The notes under the pieces were generated by a model. That model was not told the origin of the DNA. It saw only the letters and a program-made list of their open reading frames with translations, and ran no database searches. The translations under genes and the position numbers were made by a program. DNA of 35,026 nt from a virus. The stretch spans positions 1-35,026 of IMG/VR virus record IMGVR_UViG_3300046694_000269. The stretch is one strand, 5' to 3'. This document shows positions 6,090-13,494 of this stretch, in pieces. How positions within the stretch are numbered: position 1 is the first letter of the stretch; each line of letters opens with the position of its first letter.

Positions 6090-8579
6090 TTAAGCTTCAG
6101 AAGTACTTTGAGTAATCTGATTTGAATAGTTCCAGACTGTGTTTTCCCAGACATCACGTGCAGCAACACGGATGTAATATGGTGTTGTTGGTTGTAACCC
6201 TCCAATTGTGGTTGTTAATTCTGTGCCGGTCCACGAAGGCGGCGTTTGTGTTGGATCAAAATTAGAAGTATTGCTGAGCCAAACAGCATAGTCTTTCAGA
6301 TCCGGAACCTCACTAGGTACCCATGTCACTGTGACTGAATCAATAGTGGCAGAGGTATAAACATTTAGAAGTACTGGCGGTACAGGATTGCTAATACTTA
6401 ATTCAGCAAAAGTACTGATCTGATCGCCGTTTTTACTAGCAACACGAATGGTATAAGCACGGCCTATACCATCCGTTTTAGCCTCTTCAATCGAATAGCT
6501 ATAATCCGTATTGGTTGTATCCACCTCTCGAATCATTGCGCCATTCGACCAGACTTGCACACGGTAGCCATTTGCACCGGTTGAGCTTTGCCATTGAACT
6601 TTAAACGTAGTTCCTACAAACGGCGATTGAAGTGACAGCCCTTTCACACCTGCAGGACGTCCACCAGATAATGTATAGCTGAATGCCGTTACCTCATCTA
6701 ATGTTTGCTCTTTTCGCTCTAAGCCATTAAAGCTAGTGAACTTCAAGAAGATCTGTTTACCCACCAGATTTTCATTGTAAGGATAATTAAAAATAGCCTT
6801 ATCTAGTCGTACAAACGGCTCCCCTGCATTGTGATTTTGTGCATCGTCAAAACGGCCACGCAAAACATCACTCAACGTATAAAGCCCAGATCCGTTTAAA
6901 GTGGCCACTTGATAATTGAAATACTCGTCACCGACTTTACATAGTGTTTGGTCAACTTGAGCATCCTCTAAGGTTCCGCTAAAAATCTGGCTCACCGTAT
7001 TAAGTTCAACTTGTAGCGCTGTGTCATCAGCATCAATCGCCGTAACTAATTGGCCATATCGTGCAGAGCCGTAAATAGTACCAATCATTTCATAAGTCGT
7101 ATTATCAAGGCTGGCCCAAACGTTGCAGCCGCCCCAGTTAATACCACCAGACACCGCAACCCATACCTGATTTTTTCCGTCTGTTAGATCCAGCGGAGGC
7201 TCAAAAATAACAGGTGCATTCACATTACCCGGTTCTTCATTACCGCCTTGGTAACCGTTAGAGGCTTGAGAGTCATATTCAATTGCCGATCTTGAACCTA
7301 TAGCTAGCTCTTCAGCGGTAATTGTTAACTCACCGAACTCATCTTCTTCAATACGTGTAATACGTACAGGGAATTGATTTAAACCCAAAGCTTCATCAGT
7401 AATAGTAACAATATCCATTGGTTCTAACCGGCAGTACTTCCACCCCAAAGTAAACTCATATTCGTTACGCACATAGAGCAAACGTTGTAAGCGAAGCTGT
7501 GCAGCATGACGGGCTATTTTAGGCTCACAGAAATAATGGTTTTCTACTGGATCTTCAGTACGCAAGCCAAACATCTCAATATTGGCTTGGTCCTTTGCTT
7601 CAGTCGTTTCCGTGTTGTACTGGTTATATCGATTAATGTATTCAATCTGAACGTGATTATAAGCATCTGTATCACGGCTACGACGTACTCGTACCGGTTC
7701 ATCATCACCTATAAAATCATCATCAGTTAGGTGATAAACAGGTGTGAGATCCGGAATAAAAGTAACCCCATTACCAGTGATTGCGGAATCTCCAAAAGAT
7801 CTAATTTTTAAACCGTCTGGACTTGGTACCACTGCACAATTTACAGCTTCTACAATTTCATTAATCGTTTCATATGCTGCACGTTGTTCGGTGAATGCTG
7901 GACTAATCAAGAGATTGGCTGCACGGCAATACGTGCGGAACTCTTCCAGATCGGCCATATTTAAATTAGGTGCAGCTCCATGACGTGGATGTGTAATAAA
8001 GTCTTCAATTACATCAGCCGGATTAGCATCATCAATGGTATCTGACAAAGTAATTGTACTAATCACTTCAAAGTTATGATTTGAAAGGCTTGCACTGTTT
8101 CCCATTTCATAATTGGCTGCAGCCACATACCCTAGATATGGATAATTAATTGCCTGATTCGGATGTTTTGAAACTAGCCACCCCCACGGCGGGTTATTAT
8201 TTCCATCGAATAATTCAAACTTAAGCTGATCAATTGGATCTAAAACAATGGACCCTTCTTGCTTGGAAACAAATTGCTCCTTATCAACCCATATCAAGCC
8301 AATCTTCTTAATCTGATTTTCACACAAGCCAAGCATGAGAGACGCGCTATAACTAAATGTCGTGTTACTGGTTTTAGTGCTGCCACCCTTACCACCAGAT
8401 TTAGTGACAGTTGTGTGAGGTGTTGCTATGAAATCACCGTACCAAAACATATTTGCAGCAACACGGGTTTTACCATACACAAGTGGCTGACAAAGCCCAT
8501 AAGCTGATTGTTGAATCCGCATAGAGTTAATACGGGTATCAGTAGTACTAATCGTGGTACCGCCAAATAATCCACCCAT
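6090..8579 (-). CDS. J-like tail tip / host specificity protein
   Basis: This 829-residue protein is the central tail tip component that contacts the host and closes the tail tube. The N-terminal ~430 residues match the J-like phage tail protein type, with glycine-rich MGGLFGGTTIS at the start, the block QQSAYGLCQPLVYGKTRVAANM, and a baseplate hub-like middle. The C-terminal ~200 residues contain fibronectin type III-like repeats, for example the segment with TPYYIRVAARDVWENT and one before it with YTIRVASKNGD. Its start overlaps the NlpC/P60 stop by one base (TAATG), so the two are translationally coupled. It is shorter than lambda J (1132 residues), with fewer C-terminal repeats. Receptor specificity would lie in the C-terminal part and in the separate fibre genes upstream. 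Confidence 0.9.
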   Translation of the reverse strand: MGGLFGGTTISTTDTRINSMRIQQSAYGLCQPLVYGKTRVAANMFWYGDFIATPHTTVTKSGGKGGSTKTSNTTFSYSASLMLGLCENQIKKIGLIWVDKEQFVSKQEGSIVLDPIDQLKFELFDGNNNPPWGWLVSKHPNQAINYPYLGYVAAANYEMGNSASLSNHNFEVISTITLSDTIDDANPADVIEDFITHPRHGAAPNLNMADLEEFRTYCRAANLLISPAFTEQRAAYETINEIVEAVNCAVVPSPDGLKIRSFGDSAITGNGVTFIPDLTPVYHLTDDDFIGDDEPVRVRRSRDTDAYNHVQIEYINRYNQYNTETTEAKDQANIEMFGLRTEDPVENHYFCEPKIARHAAQLRLQRLLYVRNEYEFTLGWKYCRLEPMDIVTITDEALGLNQFPVRITRIEEDEFGELTITAEELAIGSRSAIEYDSQASNGYQGGNEEPGNVNAPVIFEPPLDLTDGKNQVWVAVSGGINWGGCNVWASLDNTTYEMIGTIYGSARYGQLVTAIDADDTALQVELNTVSQIFSGTLEDAQVDQTLCKVGDEYFNYQVATLNGSGLYTLSDVLRGRFDDAQNHNAGEPFVRLDKAIFNYPYNENLVGKQIFLKFTSFNGLERKEQTLDEVTAFSYTLSGGRPAGVKGLSLQSPFVGTTFKVQWQSSTGANGYRVQVWSNGAMIREVDTTNTDYSYSIEEAKTDGIGRAYTIRVASKNGDQISTFAELSISNPVPPVLLNVYTSATIDSVTVTWVPSEVPDLKDYAVWLSNTSNFDPTQTPPSWTGTELTTTIGGLQPTTPYYIRVAARDVWENTVWNYSNQITQSTSEA

Positions 8580-9007
8580 TATTTTTTCAGCCTCTTCATA
8601 CGAAAAAACCCGGCAATTCGCCGGGCTAAACTTCCTTTTGTTCCATCTTGGAGTATGACTCCTTGATGCATATAGCTATGAATGACCTGAGGCCACTCGA
8701 TGACAATTGCACCATGACTAATGCACTTGCCGAATTCATATAAAACGATGTCACCCGGTTGCGGTGGCCCTTCTACTGGATCACAAACACCAAGAATGAG
8801 CTCTAAATAACGTTGTCCCATCTGGTGCATGTGCCAATCTGGCGGATATGGTCGCGGATCAAGGTGATCCATGAGCCCTACTTTCTCGTAGACTTCACAG
8901 ATCAATGTTCCACAGTCGACACCTACGCCTTTTATACGACCTTGATGATGGTACGGTGTACCCAACCATGTAAGAGCCTCTTCAACCGCTTCAATATTCT
9001 TTTTCAT
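8579..9007 (-). CDS. NlpC/P60 family tail peptidase (lambda K-like)
   Basis: This 142-residue cysteine peptidase is the tail-associated cell-wall enzyme seen in lambda-like and related siphophages. The active-site block GVGVDCGTLICEVYE carries the nucleophile C32, and H98 in KCISHGAIVIEW supplies the general base. A third polar residue should follow in the IEWPQVIHSY segment. The lambda K N-terminal JAB domain is absent; the protein is NlpC/P60 alone, as in gene-transfer-agent-type tails that pair DUF2460, DUF2163 and NlpC/P60. It is coupled to the J-like gene by overlap and lies four bases after the preceding tail gene. Confidence 0.92.
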   Translation of the reverse strand: MKKNIEAVEEALTWLGTPYHHQGRIKGVGVDCGTLICEVYEKVGLMDHLDPRPYPPDWHMHQMGQRYLELILGVCDPVEGPPQPGDIVLYEFGKCISHGAIVIEWPQVIHSYMHQGVILQDGTKGSLARRIAGFFRMKRLKK

Positions 9008-9010
9008 ACA

Positions 9011-10555
9011 TTAAATATCCAATAGATTACTTACACGGCTTCGGGTAATGCCCCCTACGTGATATTTAAAATTGGTGTTATCAAACGGGTAGATTAAAGA
9101 TCCTGAAAACTCTGTAGTACGGTGCACAGCTTCCATCGTTTTATCTTCAGCATTAATGGATTTACGCCAAATAACAAACTTTGCTTTCTTGTCAGATGTA
9201 GCGGTACTACCTGAAATACTTAAAGTCGGTGCTAACGCATCATAAAGTTGGTCATTGTTAAATGCCTCTTCAAGTTCAAACAACATTGCACCATTCTTAT
9301 ATGTATTGATTGGTGAAACATTAACAATCCAGAGATTTGAACCTAAATTTCTAACCGTTTGAGCTTGGCGTGAGTAAATATTTTTACCCTCGAAACTAGT
9401 ACCATTTAGATCAATCCGTATAGAAATCGGAGTAGTCATTCTGGTTGGATCTATTGCGTTACTAATACCGTTAGTGTCCGAATCAATAAACAGATCTTTA
9501 AATTGAACAGCTACATAAGCTTTACCCTTAGCCATATAACTACCGATACGTTCTATTGAATTGGCTATAACATAGTATTCATTTACTTCATTATTGCCCG
9601 CTCGCCAGACATCACGACCATTAATTGCAGTATTGACCATCTGCATAAATGGCTCAAAGAAAGCAGTATCACCAGATCTATACAAGCTATGCCAGTGCAT
9701 AAACTCGCTATAGAGTCCACCGGCGACAATTGCACGATCAATTTCAGAAGCTGAATAATTTAAAGCTGCCGTTTGATCTACAATTTGCCCAGCATTTACA
9801 GCATCCCAACCCCGACATGTAGAGGCTTGCATCATCATTTCTTGGCGACTAAGGCCAAAGTATTTGATATTGCCGTTATTACCTGCATACCCATAAGCTG
9901 AATTACGCATACCAAATAATTTTGGGATCAGCACATTCCAACCACCTTGAGCCCCATTAGTAAAAGATCCTGAAGTTAAATCAATTCCAGAAATTGCTTT
10001 GATATGGTTTAGTTGCTGTTCAGTATGTAGGTAAGTTTCAGAGAGGTTTGACGCCCCCATAACTTGATAAACCATGTCATAGCCAAACTCACCATTTGAT
10101 TTATCAAATAGCTGCTGACCATGGTTAGGGTATTTCTCTACCTTAGTTTCACCAATGACAACATTAGGGAAATACTGCTGACCTAAACTGGTCCAAGTTT
10201 TTGCATTGTAGTCAGGAATAGTTTCTTGCACACCGGTGCGTGGATTAATCCACATATCGGAGCGCCAATACAAACCGAAACTGATACGGCCAGTATTGTG
10301 CACAGCCTTAATCGTCTCACCATAATTCTGATTTTCTACAGAGGTTATGCCATCTAGAGTTGAGGAAGTAGTCTCGCCGAATGCATGTAAAAAAGATGTG
10401 CATTGCACATTATGTTTAAATGCATACATCTCAGCTAATGCATAGTGACGATCAATCAAACGGTCGGTGTTATGACAGACAATAGCAATATGGCCATTAA
10501 AAATGGGGCAAATTGATGCCCCAAGTGTATTAGCTGAAAAAAAGGAAATGTCCAT
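9011..10555 (-). CDS. Tail protein, possible polysaccharide deacetylase-like
   Basis: This 514-residue protein is not confidently assigned. The first ~60 residues (GHIAIVCHNTDRLIDRHYAL, then a HNVQCTSFLHAFG stretch) resemble the start of NodB-type carbohydrate deacetylase barrels. Later HTEQQLNHIKAISG and FMHWHSLYRSGD supply His residues typical of such enzymes. The standard DD/HxxxH motifs are not clean, so the call is tentative. The C-terminal ~130 residues look beta-rich. It is inserted with a fibre gene between DUF2163 and NlpC/P60, which are normally adjacent, pointing to a host-recognition cassette. A modifying enzyme for capsule or surface polysaccharide would fit an Acinetobacter phage. 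Alternatives are a structural fibre or another glycan-active barrel. Confidence 0.5.
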   Translation of the reverse strand: MDISFFSANTLGASICPIFNGHIAIVCHNTDRLIDRHYALAEMYAFKHNVQCTSFLHAFGETTSSTLDGITSVENQNYGETIKAVHNTGRISFGLYWRSDMWINPRTGVQETIPDYNAKTWTSLGQQYFPNVVIGETKVEKYPNHGQQLFDKSNGEFGYDMVYQVMGASNLSETYLHTEQQLNHIKAISGIDLTSGSFTNGAQGGWNVLIPKLFGMRNSAYGYAGNNGNIKYFGLSRQEMMMQASTCRGWDAVNAGQIVDQTAALNYSASEIDRAIVAGGLYSEFMHWHSLYRSGDTAFFEPFMQMVNTAINGRDVWRAGNNEVNEYYVIANSIERIGSYMAKGKAYVAVQFKDLFIDSDTNGISNAIDPTRMTTPISIRIDLNGTSFEGKNIYSRQAQTVRNLGSNLWIVNVSPINTYKNGAMLFELEEAFNNDQLYDALAPTLSISGSTATSDKKAKFVIWRKSINAEDKTMEAVHRTTEFSGSLIYPFDNTNFKYHVGGITRSRVSNLLDI

Positions 10556-10557
10556 AA

Positions 10558-11916
10558 TTAGATCACCACTTTAACAAATCCATTTTCGTCCACATAAGTG
10601 TCTCCGACGGGTAGACCTTCTGGCGAACGTGGCCATGCCCCTCTGATATTTCCAACAATCAATTCATCGGCTGTTATGGTTCCAAGCGTTGCATCACTAC
10701 CTTGAACGACAACATTTTCTGGCAAAGGACCACCGCCACCCTCAGCAGTACCCGCAAGTTTTAAGCCGCTAATGCGAGTAATAGTATCGACGGGCTCAAT
10801 ATAATCTAATAAGACATCACCCTCATAAGCCGCCAGCTGTGCATATAAAGATGGATCTGTATTAGGGCGACATATATCAAATGCTAGCCAAGTTCCCCCT
10901 TCGGGAATCGTTATGGTTTTTGGTAATGTTCCTGTTTGATAACTTCCATACATCAAAGTAGCATTACTTGCTGCATTCAGAACCGAGTAGTAGCCGCTTG
11001 TAGTAATGCCAAATCCACCAAACGTATATGTCTTGCCTGCCACTACCGGAATCTTGATATATTTCCAACCTGCGCCAGCGGAAATTGTCCCAGTGTTATT
11101 TACGTAGTAATCATTAATAATGTACTCAGTGCGGGCTAAATTTAATGAAGTCTCCACAGTAAAGTCATTCTGCTTGACCACCTCACTAGAATTAATGACT
11201 GAGTCAATGACAGCATTACAGTATGGCAAAGCAACAAGTGTCGGATTATTGGATAATCTGACATAAGCTGCATTCGCAGGAACTACAGCCGTTCTTACAG
11301 TTACTCCACCATTACCCACAATGGGACTAATAAAATTAAAACTTGAATCATAAAAAGATAAGACTGATACAGCTGAGCTTCCAGCAGATACATAACTAAG
11401 ATTTTGACCAGCCTTTACTGGCTTAAAATAAGTGGTTTGATAACTTGATGCTGTAAATACCCCAGAACTACTAATGTGACCGGTAATAGAAAAATTAAAA
11501 GCTACAGCTAAAGGTGCTGGTCCACCGCTCTCCGTTCCTTGCAATTGACGCTGATAAACTTCATATAGTTCCCCTAATCGCCAGCCTGTCGCTATTCTAA
11601 TCAATAACTGGCCCTGTTCGGCCAATACACCAAATACGGTACCGCTGGCGCTTACAAGGTAGCAGTCCTTTTCTTTTGGTGAGGCTGGTGCAGCCGTTTG
11701 CGGAGTAGCTCCCCCTTTGTAATTTAAAGAAGGATCGTAAGTTTTAACCACAGTAGCTGGGCTGGTGGCAAGTGGTTGGACTTGAGCGGTTAATGTACTG
11801 ATATCCGTTTCTTTCTCACGGGCATTTTGTAGAAACTTCGCTAGGTTTGTCTTGAATTGCTGCTCAGAAACGGTATTGCCAATTAAATCATTATCGGCTG
11901 GAACTGGTGTGGCCAT
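10558..11916 (-). CDS. Tail fibre protein with two jelly-roll-like modules
   Basis: The 452-residue protein begins with a fibre-type anchoring region (NTVSEQQFKTNLAKFLQNAR) and a short coiled part, followed by a beta-rich KGGATPQTAAPASPKEKDCY block. Two similar modules of about 110 residues follow, roughly 145-240 and 250-375. Each has a phrase like FKPVKAGQNLSY or IPVVAGKTYTFG, then aromatic beta strands and a closing PANAAYVRLSNN-like strand. They look like tandem jelly-roll or carbohydrate-binding folds. The end (PVGDTYVDENGFVKVVI) suits a trimeric fibre tip. It lies directly upstream of the deacetylase-like gene, so both probably form the receptor-binding apparatus. Family assignment is by pattern only. 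Confidence 0.65.
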   Translation of the reverse strand: MATPVPADNDLIGNTVSEQQFKTNLAKFLQNAREKETDISTLTAQVQPLATSPATVVKTYDPSLNYKGGATPQTAAPASPKEKDCYLVSASGTVFGVLAEQGQLLIRIATGWRLGELYEVYQRQLQGTESGGPAPLAVAFNFSITGHISSSGVFTASSYQTTYFKPVKAGQNLSYVSAGSSAVSVLSFYDSSFNFISPIVGNGGVTVRTAVVPANAAYVRLSNNPTLVALPYCNAVIDSVINSSEVVKQNDFTVETSLNLARTEYIINDYYVNNTGTISAGAGWKYIKIPVVAGKTYTFGGFGITTSGYYSVLNAASNATLMYGSYQTGTLPKTITIPEGGTWLAFDICRPNTDPSLYAQLAAYEGDVLLDYIEPVDTITRISGLKLAGTAEGGGGPLPENVVVQGSDATLGTITADELIVGNIRGAWPRSPEGLPVGDTYVDENGFVKVVI

Positions 11917-11930
11917 CTCGGTAACCCCAT

Positions 11931-11959
11931 AAAAAGCCCTACTTAATGCAGGGCTTTTG
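11931..11959. terminator. Bidirectional-looking terminator before the fibre gene
   Basis: AAAAGCCCT and AGGGCTTTT form a perfect stem around nine bases, with a T run on both strands. It separates the DUF2163 gene from the tail fibre gene and may limit or modulate fibre expression within the late operon. Confidence 0.82.
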
Positions 11960-11976
11960 GTTAAAGATTAATTTGT

Positions 11977-12834
11977 TTAAATTGATGTTTCAGGTACTGG
12001 TACAAATGGTGCACCACGAAAACGGGAACGGTTATTAAATCGATTCGTACAAGTATCGAGCCGTTTATCACAACCCGGATAAACGCGAATGGCTTCACCA
12101 ATTGCTGGCATATCCAAGAGTGGCAAAGTCAAAATTAAAGCACCCGATTCATGCAAACGGACTGTACGTTTAATACCAACATTAGCGCCCTCTAAAAACT
12201 CCACAACTCCTTGAGTAAACCAACCTTGTGGCTGACTTAAATCACAAAGGATTCGATTAAGTGTGCTATTCGGTCCAATTGCCGTATTCACGGCAAAATC
12301 CACACTAAGTAGACCACATGCACTATCAAACAAGGTATTTAAACAACCTGGTGTGTACAAATTTCTCGGCATTTGAAGTTTTAAGTCATCCACTTCTGAA
12401 ACCACACTGGCGTTAATTTCATAACGATCGAGCTCAGGCTCAACAATACGCCCTTCAAATAAAACCAAAGTTCCAGCACTTGTATCTGTTGGTGTGTACA
12501 TATCCATAAAAATTCGTTCTAACTTAAAACGAGCGCCATCTAAAACACCGTTATGAAATGCCTGAGCTACAGGCACGTCACCGAATTTAGTGCTTTCATT
12601 GGTTTCAATTTTGATAGACAAGTTATCTACTTCAATGCCTAATGACAAACTAGTACCTTCGCGACTAATGATGGGACCATCAGCGCGAAATTCCTTGCCT
12701 TGTACCGTCAAATTGACGTCATAGCTGGTATAGCAATATTCAATGCCCTGTATAGTTGTGATGGTGAATAGATCGGCCATAATAAACTGATCAGCATCTA
12801 ACAAGGCTATTAATTGAGGTGATGCTTGTCTCAT
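11977..12834 (-). CDS. Tail protein, DUF2163 / BR0599 family
   Basis: This 285-residue tail component fits the DUF2163 N-terminal domain plus the BR0599 C-terminal domain. Diagnostic parts are the opening MRQASPQLIALLDADQFIMA, the middle LYTPGCLNTLFDSACGL and the end YPGCDKRLDTCTNRFNNRSR with its paired cysteines. In related phages and gene transfer agents this protein joins DUF2460 and the hub in the tail tip, comparable in position to lambda L. Its ATG overlaps the stop of the DUF2460 gene by four bases. The cysteines may coordinate a metal cluster, as lambda L does; that is inference. Confidence 0.9.
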   Translation of the reverse strand: MRQASPQLIALLDADQFIMADLFTITTIQGIEYCYTSYDVNLTVQGKEFRADGPIISREGTSLSLGIEVDNLSIKIETNESTKFGDVPVAQAFHNGVLDGARFKLERIFMDMYTPTDTSAGTLVLFEGRIVEPELDRYEINASVVSEVDDLKLQMPRNLYTPGCLNTLFDSACGLLSVDFAVNTAIGPNSTLNRILCDLSQPQGWFTQGVVEFLEGANVGIKRTVRLHESGALILTLPLLDMPAIGEAIRVYPGCDKRLDTCTNRFNNRSRFRGAPFVPVPETSI

Positions 12835-13484
12835 ATCTTAGTTCCTAAGGATCCGATTAACTCAACTTTTCCGGCTTTCCAAAGCTTGTGCATGAAGTTA
12901 ACGTACTGTTGAGTATCATCTTTAAAGCGGCATCGATAATAGTAAGTACCCTTAATATTGAGCTCGACACCAGCTTCGATAGGTTGAGAAAGAATGTATT
13001 TACCATCTGCTGTAATTTGCGCTGTAGCTGTATTCCACATACGTTTAGATGTATTTGCATCCCACATGGATTTAACTGGTGTTTGGTTCCACATGTTAGG
13101 ATCAACTGCCTGTACAATTTGCTCTTCTGTATTACCGAGTGGTAAATGCGTGTCATACATCATCTTGTAAAGCTGGTAAGTAGTTGTGACACCATCACCT
13201 ACAAACGAACAATCAAACTGGTTATCGTCTGGTAACTTATAAAGAAATGAATCAAATGCCCCGCGACGTTCTAAATAAAACCCTTGTAGCTGCTGCAATT
13301 CTTTTCTCCCCTTATTTTCACGCAAAAATGCGTAAGACAACGAGATTTCATATTTGGGTGAGGCCTGAAAACTCGCTCGGAGTTCTCGGCCATTAATTGA
13401 AGTCATGATCTTGGTGTTAAACATGGGAGTAATTGAAGTATCCCACTCAAGACCGGGTAATTCTGGAAATAATACGTTTGACAC
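12831..13484 (-). CDS. Distal tail protein, DUF2460 family
   Basis: This 217-residue protein matches DUF2460 (TIGR02217), a tail component at the end of the tail tube. Characteristic phrases are FPELPGLEWDTSITPMFNTK near the start and KYEISLSYAFLR, followed by LQGFYLERRGAFDSFLYK. It starts at GTG (13484) with a strong AAGGAGG five bases upstream, which partly overlaps the end of the tape measure gene and so couples the two. Downstream it overlaps DUF2163 by four bases. Length and position are typical. Confidence 0.9.
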   Translation of the reverse strand: MSNVLFPELPGLEWDTSITPMFNTKIMTSINGRELRASFQASPKYEISLSYAFLRENKGRKELQQLQGFYLERRGAFDSFLYKLPDDNQFDCSFVGDGVTTTYQLYKMMYDTHLPLGNTEEQIVQAVDPNMWNQTPVKSMWDANTSKRMWNTATAQITADGKYILSQPIEAGVELNIKGTYYYRCRFKDDTQQYVNFMHKLWKAGKVELIGSLGTKI

Positions 13485-13494
13485 TTAGGCCTCC

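Noticed and set aside
12857-13156. 99-residue minus-strand ORF inside the DUF2460 gene
   Set aside because: It is out of frame within a firm gene and lacks a ribosome binding site.
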